64,000 nt of DNA, taken from NCBI GenBank assembly GCA_023313575.1, contig JAJTTP010000001.1, positions 2,914,001 to 2,978,000 on the forward strand. The letters run 5' to 3'. The translations under genes and the position numbers were made by a program. The notes under the pieces were generated by a model that was given only the letters and a program-made list of their open reading frames with translations, ran no database searches and was not told where the DNA came from. This DNA comes from Eutypella sp. D-1. Its lineage: Eukaryota > Ascomycota > Sordariomycetes > Xylariales > Diatrypaceae. Position 1 is the stretch's first letter. Every line of letters begins with the position of its first letter. Below, one piece after another: positions 46,441 through 56,180 of this stretch.

Positions 46441-47779
46441 TTACAACTTAGAAATCAATTGGCCTCCTTTCTGCAGCATTGCAGACGCATCAGTGACGAA
46501 CTCGTCGACAACTTCCTTGGCAGTCTTATTTTCATTGACAAGAGCGGCACACATGCCCATCAGGTAGGGCCGGAATTGGTCCATCATGTCGTCGATATCC
46601 TCCTCGCTCTCCGACTCGCCCGACCCGTTGTCCGAGCCAGTCGTCTTGTTCATGGCCTGTTCCAGGTCGTGTTCGTAGGGCAGGATTCCCTTCGAGGTCA
46701 GCTCCTTGATCTCGGCTTGGCGTTCGTTCTCCCAGTTCTCAATATAAGGGTTCTTCCGCACCCGCAGGGGCCGGCCGGTAAAGATCAGCGTGCGGATGGT
46801 GTCGTCGAATGAGGCAGTCTGGACCGCTTCCTTGTGGGATTTTGGTGCACCAGCTTCGTCGACCAGGATGAACCGGGTCCCGACCCACACAGCATCCGCA
46901 CCCATCATCAAAGATGCCGCTAGCATCTGTCCGTTGTGGATGCCTCCGGCGGCGATGACCGGGATCTGCTTGCCGGTCAAGGGACTCTTCTTTCCCTTGC
47001 AGATCTGCACACAGGCCGGGATCAACACGGTTGTGGGGACATCTCCCGTGTGGCCTCCGCCCTCACCGCCTTGGGCGCAGATGATATCGCAGCCGATATC
47101 GATGCACTTCTGAACATGCTTGGGATGCCCAACCATGTTCATATATACAATCGAATGCTTATGTAACTTGTCGACCACTGCCTTGGGAGGGACGCCAACA
47201 GCGGAGACGAACAACTTCGCGCCGGATTCGATAATGATGTCGACCAGTTCGTTGAGCTTGCCTTTCGTGTAGTCGTGGCTATGAAGCGACGAACATTAGC
47301 ATTAGCTTTGGGTGATGTCCACATGCAAGATACGGGATGCGAGATGAGCGATGCGGTACAATGCGGCGCTATGCGGTGATATGCGCAACAAGGTAAAGTA
47401 TGAGGTGGGTGACATACTTGGTCTTCCTGGCATTACCACCAACTTGAGGAAGCAATAAGTCGACACCAAAAGGCGCATTCTTGTCATGGAGATACGATTT
47501 CAACTCATCGATCTGTTCCCGCAGCATTTCCGGGCCGTAAGACAGACCGCCAATGACACCGAGGCCTCCAGCATTGGTTACGGCGGCAGCTAGTTTGGGT
47601 CCTGCGGCGACGTTCATGCCGGCCAGTAGCACGGGATGGTTGATCTTGAACAGATCGGTTATCGGGGTCCTGATTTTCTCTGCAGGCGCGCGCGCATCAC
47701 TGTTAGTAAGTGCTTTCCCATTCATTCTGAAGAGATATACGCAATAGTTGCGACGGGATCACATACGTGGAGATGCCAT
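46441..47779 (-). CDS. Nitronate monooxygenase (2-nitropropane dioxygenase family)
   Basis: Three exons: 47767-47779, 47418-47679 and 46441-47278, 370 residues. Exon 1 is only 13 nt (MASP plus one base); it joins to give MASPQKIRTPITDLFKINHPVLLAGMN, the standard fungal N-terminus. The second splice gives NARKTNHDYTKGKLNELVDIIIESGAKLFVSAVGVP. FMN-barrel motifs are clear: AGGLGVIGGLSYGPE, IICAQGGEGGGHTGD, PVIAAGGIHNGQ and GADAVWVGTRF. The family oxidises alkyl nitronates such as propionate-3-nitronate to protect the cell; mould members of this subgroup run to about 350-370 residues. A second in-frame ATG at 47725 lies within the first intron and could start an alternative form if that intron is retained. 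The C-terminal acidic insert (SGESESEEDIDD) is unremarkable. Confidence 0.9.
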
Positions 47780-48557
47780 ATTTACGTCTAAAATTATGCG
47801 ATGCGCGCGATAAAGATTTAGGATCGAGAAAAAGGGACACAGTGGAAGCAACAACACAGAACGATCAAGAGGTGGACGGGGAAAGCGTGATGAGATAGAT
47901 AAGAAGAAAGAGGAATGGAAAAGGGAAGAGCGGGTATAAGAAGGATACCTAGCTCTATGTACACAGGCTGACAGGTAAAAGGATGACGCTGGGGTTGCTC
48001 GGGAGTGACCAACGGCAATAGTGCCTAAATAGGAATATAATTACCCTGTCAGTAGTAGAAAATGTAAGGTTATAGAACAACAACAGGTGACTGAAATACC
48101 GTATGACGCGGGGAGGCCAAAAGAGAATCCGGGGAAATCTGCAGTTGGCGAGTTTTAGGGGATGCTTAAGCATGTGCTTAGTTGCATAGCACCTCTTGGC
48201 AGTATAAGGGGCCGAGGCATCTGGGGCTAGCATGCATATAGAAGATCTTTTAGGCAAGTGTCTTTGCCGATTCCGGTACATGAGTACATAGGTACTTTAG
48301 TCGTTCCCTGAATAACCTTGGAAGTTGCCGAGGTAGAATATTCTTGTTCTAGTACCTCGCTACGACACAACACATACAAGATAACTTTACGCATAGGATT
48401 CAAGATAGTTGAAAATAGCAAGTGGTTGGATCATTGAATGGAACTCTTTTTAGCTATGTAAAAAAATTTAGATATTCAGAGTTTGATATACTTCGGACTT
48501 ACTCGTTTTTGGGGTTACGGTACCGTCTTGATACCCGTCCTAGACTCCTAGTGACGC
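47780..48557. other. Intergenic, no gene seen
   Basis: Promoter side of the nitronate monooxygenase and 3' side of the kinase-like gene. Purine-rich AAGAAAGAGG stretch near 47900 reflects a pyrimidine-rich leader on the coding strand. Nothing else recognised. Confidence 0.55.
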
Positions 48558-49391
48558 TTATAGCTCGCCTCTAAATGTGACCTCCAGGCTCGCCATCTCT
48601 GTATCAAAAAGGGGGTTGTCCATCGGGCATGGCAACGCATGCTCTAAATTAACCAAGGTGAACTCTCCGCTATCAGGCCACTTGAGGAAGTTTCTGGGGT
48701 CAACATCTCCGAGAATCCATCCAGCATCATGAAGTTTCTGTAGCGCTGTAAGGCAACCTTGCTCATCAGTCCGGCTACCATCCTTGGGAAGTCTCCCTCT
48801 TACATACTCAATGAGGAAGCCGATGATCCTCCCGCCTTCGGTAACGTGTCCGAGGAACATGGGCGTGATGCCCTGGCCGTCGGTGACCCGATGCGCTTCC
48901 GTCTCGTACTTGATGTTTCTTCCGGGTGATCGGCCCTCGAACCTGGGAAACTCATTAATTTTCATCACAACCGGTGTGGGAAATAACGGATATTTGACTA
49001 AACAAAGGGTATCTCGTCGGCAAGAGCGGAACTCCGGCCGCGGCAGGTAGGCAATCCTCTCCAGCTCGCAGCAGTCGATCGAGAATGGATGCCACGCACG
49101 AATACGCTCCTCCAACGCCGAGAGATCTACGTTGCGAGCGTTGGACACCTTCGGGTTGCCTGTGGCATCGTCCCGTACGATTTTCGCGACGTTCCAGTCT
49201 CCCAAGGGGAACTCTGGGAGTTGTGGGTCGGAGTTGGGCTCAAGCCAATCGCTTGGAAGGACGTTGGGTTGTACGTGCACATACCTGATGGACTTAGCAC
49301 CGCTCGCAGTGTCAGTGTACTGGATCCTCATATAGCAGGGTCGCTCGTACACGGCCAAACGTTCGGTCGCCAAGATCGTGATGGATGCCAT
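48558..49391 (-). CDS. Kinase-like fold protein with degenerate active site
   Basis: Single exon, 277 residues. The second half resembles a small protein-kinase-like domain common in moulds, often mislabelled alpha-galactosidase A in databases: VVMKINEFP (strand 3 with Lys), YETEAHRVTDGQGITPMFLGHVTEGGRIIGFLIEYVRG (helix C to hinge), LTALQKLHDAGWILGDVDPRNFLKW (catalytic loop) and FTLVNLEHALP (metal-binding loop). In the catalytic loop the usual HGD reads LGD, and the DFE-type metal site reads NLE, so the key Asp appears as Asn. The first 120 residues (ILATERLAVYERPCYMRI and so on) form a separate N-terminal region. It may be a pseudokinase or a fold used for binding. The start is the ATG followed by ASITILATERL; a further upstream in-frame ATG adds 16 residues. 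Confidence 0.7.
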   Translation of the reverse strand: MASITILATERLAVYERPCYMRIQYTDTASGAKSIRYVHVQPNVLPSDWLEPNSDPQLPEFPLGDWNVAKIVRDDATGNPKVSNARNVDLSALEERIRAWHPFSIDCCELERIAYLPRPEFRSCRRDTLCLVKYPLFPTPVVMKINEFPRFEGRSPGRNIKYETEAHRVTDGQGITPMFLGHVTEGGRIIGFLIEYVRGRLPKDGSRTDEQGCLTALQKLHDAGWILGDVDPRNFLKWPDSGEFTLVNLEHALPCPMDNPLFDTEMASLEVTFRGEL

Positions 49392-50574
49392 ATTTGAGGC
49401 TGTGTATGTGAGCCGATTTTGTATGAAGTTGGTTTTCAAGGTGAAGTTGTTTTTTTAAGGTTGGCGTTGTGTGGGAATTTATGTATCTCAGTTCAAGAGA
49501 GTGGTTTATGTGTTGATCTGTGTTGATCTGTGTTGATCTGTGAGAAATTAAGCAACTCATCTACCAAGCAGCTGCCAATTCTTATACATCGCCTCAACAG
49601 TACTTGAGTTGTATATCAATAGCTTTGTTCATGATCCATGATGTTGTTCATAGAGAACGAGAGAACTAAACAATCTGTCAAGAGCAGGTCATTTTCGCGT
49701 TGAATCGGGCCACAATGAAGTTGGTGTAAAACAACCAACTATGGCACGATCGTAGATACGTAACTACCACATTTCAAATGAGACATGGCTGCGCTGTTAT
49801 GTGAAGGGGCAGTCACGTCGACGAATTGCGCAAAGCTAGACAAAGCCATAAGAGAGGTGTCTATAGTACAAAGCGAACAACGACGAAGCTGATATGTGCC
49901 ACAATTTCTTTCACACCCAATATGCTCGGCTCTGAATCAAGGCATTATTGGCCTGCAGGCCATCACAATGCTCTCAAACTCACATCCTAACCCCTATTTT
50001 CTTGTACTAGTAACTTAGGTACTTGCTTCCTATGCCATATCGACAACCCATGTTCGAAAAGAACCCCACAACATATGCTACTCTGATTCGTCGGGCCTCG
50101 CTGATTTATCTCTGTTACATATCTTCCAAGTATCGACTTACAAGTATCGACATTTTGCAAAAGACCTGAGGCTTGGAGCCGTAAGTGTAAGGCATTTATT
50201 TAAAGGGGAAGTATAATTTGAATTCAATATTGGGCTGAGAAGCCCGGATTTGTTTCGCTCGCCCTCATTATACACTAGAAGCAAAGCATACTGATTGAGT
50301 TAGGCTTAGTGCGAATATAGACCCCTAACTAGACATTTAAGGTTAGTTAGTCCTACCCTAGCTGCCTAGGTACGCAGGGGTCTAGGCGGAACGCTGCAAT
50401 AGCAATTTTTCCGCAGTAAACTTTTCAAGAGGCTTACCTAAACTAAAGCACTGAACTACATAAATAAGTACTTAGCATCATATATCCTTAACACTTTCTT
50501 ATGTTGTGCATTTTCTAACTAGAGATGCAAGAAAAGGGCTCTGTTGCCGATCTCATGTCGCACGTGAACTCTCG
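49392..50574. other. Divergent spacer between the kinase-like gene and FOL1
   Basis: Head-to-head spacer. Directly upstream of the kinase-like gene three perfect copies of TGTTGATCTG lie at 49511-49540. The remainder is AT-rich with a TGCCTAGGTACG word at 50364-50375. No gene supported. Confidence 0.6.
49511..49540. repeat. Three tandem 10-bp repeats TGTTGATCTG
   Basis: Perfect direct repeat in the presumed 5' leader or promoter of the kinase-like gene (start at 49391). Confidence 0.9.
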
Positions 50575-52268
50575 ATGAGTTTCTATCTCGCGCCTCGAGC
50601 ATGGAGGAGCTTTATTTGCCACCACGCTCGGGTTGCGCTACCAGTATACAACAACTCCAATAGCAAAACCCTACATTCGAGGTTTTTATTTACACGTGCG
50701 AATCCGCACTCTCGGGTGCAGTCAATATCCGCAATGATGCCGGATCGTGGCTTCTCGGCAACCCCGTTGCGGGACGCGTGCGGATGCGCGGGTGCCCGCA
50801 GTCCCAAGCATACAGCGTACATCGCCTTGGGTAGCAATCTCGGGGACCGGGTAGCTATGATTGAGCAGGCGTGCAGAGAAATGGACGCAAGGGGTATTCG
50901 CGTCAAACGAACCAGTAGTCTTTGGGAGACCGAGCCCATGTACGTTTTAGACCAGGATAGGTTTGTCAATGGGGCCTGTGAGGTGCGTTGCCTGTATCGT
51001 GCGTGCATTACAAAATCGTACTCTACTAAAGTGCAACCCCCTGATAGGTGGAGACGGACCTTGAGCCCCTACCTCTCTTGGACCAATTGCAGGATATCGA
51101 ACGATCTATGGGCCGCCGGAAGCTCATAGATAAGGGTCCGCGCAACATCGACCTTGACATTCTCCTATATGAAGACGAGAAGGTCAATCACGAGCGACTG
51201 CAGATCCCCCACATCGGCATCGCGGAGCGCGAGTTCGTGCTCCGGCCCCTAGCGGAGCTCGCGCCGCACAAGCCGCTCGACGCCGCCCGGCCGTGGAAGC
51301 TGATCCAAGACTACCTGAATGAGCTTCCGCCTGCCCCGGAGCCCCTCTCGACCCTAACCCCAGTACGCAGCGGGTCCACGACGCCGCCGCCGCTGACGGC
51401 GCTGCGCGCGAATCGCAAAACCCAGGTCATGGCGATCCTGAACGTGACGCCCGACTCGTTCTCGGACGGCGGGACGCACACGACAGCAGCGCCACACTCC
51501 CTACGCGACGCGGTGCTGGCGTTCGTGCGTGCGGGCGCGACCATGATCGACGTAGGCGGCCAGTCGACGGCGCCGGGTCGGCCCGAGGTGAGCGTGGCGG
51601 AAGAGATCACGCGTGTAGTTCCCGCCGTCGAGCTTATACGCTCGTTGCCCGAGGCCCGCGATGTTGCCGTCAGCGTCGACACGTACCGGGCGTCTGTGGC
51701 CGAAGCTGCTGTCGCAGCTGGCGCCGACATCGTCAACGACGTGTCCGCAGGTCGCCTCGATCCGGCCATGCTCCCCACCATGGCCCGCATCGGCACCACT
51801 GTTTGCCTTATGCACATGCGCGGCACCCCGGGCACTATGAGCAGCCTGAACCAATATCCGTCTTCTAAGGAAGACAACAACGGTAACGGCGGCATCGTGG
51901 GCGCGATTGCGCGCGAGCTTCTCGAGAGTCTGGCGGCGGCCGAGGCGGCGGGCGTGCGACGCTGGCGTATCGTCCTGGACCCGGGCCTCGGGTTCGCCAA
52001 AGTGGGCGGGCAGAACCTGGAAGTGCTGCGGCACCTGGCAGAGCTGCGGTGTTGGCCAGGACTCGAGGGCCTTCCCTGGCTGGTCGGCTCCAGCCGCAAA
52101 AGCTTCATCGGCAAGGTCACCGGCGTGCCGCGCCCCGTCGACCGCGTCTTCGGCACTGCCGCCACCGTCGCTGCCGCCGTTCAGGGTGGTGCCGACGTTG
52201 TTCGCGTCCATGACGTCACCGAAATGGGCCAAGTTGTCAAGATGGCGGATGCGATTTGGCGGTATTAG
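50575..52268 (+). CDS. FOL1: Bifunctional folate enzyme HPPK-DHPS
   Basis: Two exons, 50575-50982 and 51048-52268 (GTGCGT donor, GATAG acceptor, phase 0), give 542 residues. The HPPK domain (about 73-235) shows YIALGSNLGDR, SSLWETEPMYV, RRKLIDKGPRNIDLDILLY and PHIGIAEREFVLRPL. The DHPS domain (about 280-540) shows ILNVTPDSFSDGG, ATMIDVGGQSTAPG, SVDTYRASVAEAA, GADIVNDVSAG, LMHMRGTPG, IVLDPGLGFAK, LVGSSRKSFIG and ADVVRVHDVTE. Together they make 7,8-dihydropteroate from 6-hydroxymethyl-dihydropterin and p-aminobenzoate, the step blocked by sulfonamides. The dihydroneopterin aldolase domain of trifunctional yeast Fol1 is missing at the N-terminus. Instead there is an Arg/Ser-rich, acid-free segment that resembles a mitochondrial presequence. 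An internal ATG pair at 50734/50737 could start a cytosolic form. Confidence 0.93.
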
Positions 52269-54038
52269 CTCGTGGTGCTACTAGATAGTAGGGGATGTGG
52301 AAGGCCCCTAGACGCGTGCGAAAACCCGGTCTAGGCAATGGAGTTATTGGGCAATTTATAAAAATGGGGTGGTATCTGATCACGATGTCAATTTATCTAG
52401 AATAACCTCACGATACTCATGTAGCGTTGAAACGGTACTTCAACAACCGCATATATCACAACTTGTTATCACTGGTATTCACGTTGGAGTCTCTCATGTT
52501 GAGTATTTCGTGTCAAGTACATTATGTTTTTCGGACGCTGCACGGGGGTGATATCAGTCATGATGCGTCAGCGGCATGGTATCCAAATGTTCAGTCCACA
52601 AACGTCGCGTATCAAGACATATTCATGCCATCAGTTCGAAACCCTGTCATGCATACCTAGGTAGTGGCAATTAGCAGATGCCAATCTTAAATCCCATTTA
52701 GGTCTGCGAAAGGATTGCCGACCCTCTTATAGGTCCAACGTACCAGTACCTATTAAAGGAGAATCCGAGATCGGGCATAACTAGTCTCAAGGCAATCACA
52801 ACAGCGCAATCCTCAATAGAGGAAAGCTCTTTCGATTATTTGGGAAATTTTGCAGTGGCCACTCTTTTACCAATTAATTTCTAACATACTTGGAAGTGGT
52901 AGAGATAGCAGAGAGTCGGGTTGGGAGGGTAGTAAGTCATACATGGCATAATGCTCTCTGGACAGTGAGGATTGAAGAATCTATTTTACTGTATTTTGAG
53001 CCCCCTATACAAGCGCCATTATTTAGCGCTCTTCGGTGTTAAATCTACTAGGGCCTAAGCCATGAATTTCACCACGGTTAAACTCGTTAGTGGATTTGAC
53101 GCTAAGTAGCGCACAGTGATATAAATTAATAAATACTATGATTCGGGTACTACGCCGGTATCTACCTTTGGCACCACTTGTTATAAGGCCCTCCTCCATC
53201 CTACGCCACCTCTATAGTGAATTGGTCATACAATATGTGTACACCAACTTTACGTACAGGCGTTGGGACAAGCGATAGAATTCTTTATTCATTGACTTCT
53301 AAGTCGTTCCAATTATCAGAGGAAAATATGTCAATGGCTGCTTATTCGCCTACTAGTGTCCGCCAAGGCTATATATGGTATATATGCGGTGAAACGTAAT
53401 CACATCCCAGGAATTATCCATGGCCTCGACGTCGCCCCTGATAGGGGGCGGAGCCTGTTTCTGGTGACAGCAGCAAAACAGTGCAATTCTGGCGGCAGTT
53501 AGAGGTAAAGCCTTGATTATTGTCACACACAAAATGGAAAACTCCGTGTTTATTTTTGGTTCGCGTTCCACTGCATTTCAGACTGATCTTGTCGATCGAC
53601 GATATCCAACCATAGGGATAGGGGCCAGGCTGTTGAAACATTCACCCCAGCGCGGAGACGCATGCTGATCTCCGGTCTATTAATATATCCGAAAGACCAG
53701 AAACATTTCAATAATATGTTGAGTTAGAACAATATTTCGGCAGATATTAAGGAGTCGAGTCATTACTATTCTCTACCTACAGCATGATGGTATATACTCA
53801 CTCAAGCAGTCCTGTGGAACGATCCCATGCCAACCATAACTTGTCAGACTATCTAGGTAGTTCGTACTATTTACACAGTCGCGGGTCTCAAGGAGACAGA
53901 TCGGACATGCCTATCAGACCATAGAATAACGATATACCAGAGCTATGCCTTGAAAACGGCGCTCGCGGCCTAGGGGTTGATGGACCCTTCCAAGCATTGA
54001 ATCGCGGAGCAGGTGATACCACACAGAAACCTGGAGAT
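52269..54038. other. Intergenic, no supported gene
   Basis: 1.8 kb spacer between two plus-strand genes, with an ACCTAGGT palindrome at 52655-52662. Only short frames with AT-rich codons. No repeat family or RNA gene recognised. Confidence 0.55.
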
Positions 54039-56180
54039 ATGCAACCCAACATGTCCCATCATCATGGTAGCGAGCGTATTAGTATGCACGACCGAAGCCC
54101 TAACGGATATAGCATAAACGAGAATCGCAACAACACCATGCATAGTCATGGTGACTATATTCCCGAGATAGCTCATTCCGGGGAGCACAATCTCTTGGTT
54201 CTACAGCCTTATAACAACTCTGAAGCCGCTCCTGGGGCCCCTTTGCAGCTCCCTGGGCCTCGCCTACCCCGATACTCTCAAAAACGACACTTCATAGCCA
54301 TATTTGATGTCATCCTTGTCATCGTAGCGGCCAGTTTCGTGATGTTTACTTTCCTTGTTCAGTCAAGCGACGGAAAAGCCGGTGGCCCTGGCTCCTTAGG
54401 TCAAGCCTTGCTACTGGCAGCTTCTTATGTAAGTTCCAGTCACTGTCTCCAATTTAATAGGAGAGTTATTAAGTGAGGGGGTCAGGGACCAACCGTGTTC
54501 CCAGTTATCTTCGCCGGAATCGTCGGCCGAACGATGAAGCTGGTCGCAACTTGGAAACTTCAGAGAGGGACAACGTTTGGTAGGGTCGAACAGCTTCTGG
54601 CGAGCAATACGGTGTTCAACGCGATAACAACCCAAGTTCAGTTACGAGCTTTCGACCTAGCTGGTCTCTTGATCGTGTTCCTTTGGATGCTTTCACCCAT
54701 AGGCAGTCAAGCGGCGCTGCGAGTTGTCTATTCCGCATCTACTCTCCGAGAGACGACAGAATCTGTCAAATTCATAGACCCACAATCCAGCTACTACATG
54801 GGGGCGGCTGGGTCTTCGAATCTATTCAACAATAACGGCCGCCCATTATTCGCATCCGCAATGCTATATGCCTCGTCCGCGCAGGGCAGGGCGGCTCAGG
54901 ATCTCTGGGGCAACCTTCGCGTCCCAATGATTGAAGCCTTTGACGGATCGGCTGGTCAGGACTGGATTTCCATTAGTAACGGTTCTAGTACTTTATACTC
55001 ATCATTGGTCGGTATTCCAACTAGCCCAAGAAACCTACCGGGGGACTCCGAATTCACATTGCATCTATCATACATTACTCTTGACTGTCCCATTTTCGCG
55101 ATTTCAAACACGACGCAAAGCGGATATACAAATTTTTCAGACCCTGCTTCGAGCCCAAGTCTAAACCACCCAGATGATTCCTGGCTGGCCGCACCGATCG
55201 GTCCGAGAACGTGTTATGCCGAACCCGGCAGCGTTGACAGCTGGAAATTGGCCCAGATAGCCGCTTCTAATTGCGGGCGCTATTGTTATTGCTATAGCGA
55301 CTGCACAGAGGCGCAATGGCCTGCGCGGAGACTTATCTGAGAGTCACAATCGTCTGCTGGGGTGGCACATGCCGACTGCAACATGCACACAACCTACGTC
55401 GACGTCAATTACACGTGCAGTGAATCACCATGCGAAGCAACAGCTGTGCGCCGGGCACCTCGGCCAGTGGACGGTGCTAAAAATAAGACCGCATTCGACA
55501 ACGAGCACGATGAAGGTGTCGTGAATATACATTCATTTCTCCAGCAGTTTGTAACACTTTACGAACTGGTAGGAAGTAGATATATGTCTCCCTTAGTAGC
55601 GTATCTAATGTCCCCCAACGAATCTCAAACTTGGCTCGCGAATAATTGTTCCACAAGCGTCATTGATGCAGGACGGCAACAATTCGAATTTCGACTTGCG
55701 CAATTAATCAACACTCTATGCATCATCGGCATATCTCCGCATACTATATCAGGTTATCTTTCAGTGGATGAGAGGAAATCTCAACCGGGTTACGCCAACA
55801 TCCCCCCCAAAAGAATAAATACTGACCCAGCGAGAGTGATCACCCGCCAAAGCATAGTCCGCTGTGACAAGGGCTGGTTAGCAGCTCTCCTCCTTGCCTC
55901 AGTCGCGGTCATGGCCATAGCGATCATTGGCGTTATCGTCAGAACCCTAGTGCCTGATATCCTCGGGGCTCTGTCCATGGCTACACTGGATAACCAATGC
56001 AGTGATATTGTTAAGGGCGGTTCGACATTAGATGGCATGGAACGCACCAGGTTGTTGAAACATGTCAAGATTCGGCTGGGTGATGTCAACCCCACTGGCG
56101 TTTATGGGTGTATTGCCTTATCGGGGAAGCTGCAAAAACAATATATCGCCACTCTTAAACGGTCCAGATTATACGAGTGA
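54039..56180 (+). pseudogene. Fungal multi-helix membrane protein gene interrupted by one in-frame TGA
   Basis: Exons 54039-54428 and 54486-56180 (GTAAGT donor, GTCAG acceptor, phase 0) form one reading frame of 694 sense codons plus one internal stop, TGA at 55338-55340, and a normal final stop. The frame is the same on both sides of the stop, and both halves look conserved: helix FIAIFDVILVIVAASFVMF, FPVIFAGIVGRTMKLVATWKLQRG, FDLAGLLIVFLWMLSPIGSQA before the break; CNMHTTYVDVNYTCS, the helix GWLAALLLASVAVMAIAIIGVI and ending RLGDVNPTGVYGCIALSG after it. This matches, from memory, a widespread mould membrane protein family without known function, with a Cys-rich outer loop between helices 2 and 3. 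No intron that removes the stop was found. The stop may be a true inactivating mutation, a base error, or readthrough. The start ATG is the first in frame; upstream is open without ATG. Confidence 0.6.
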
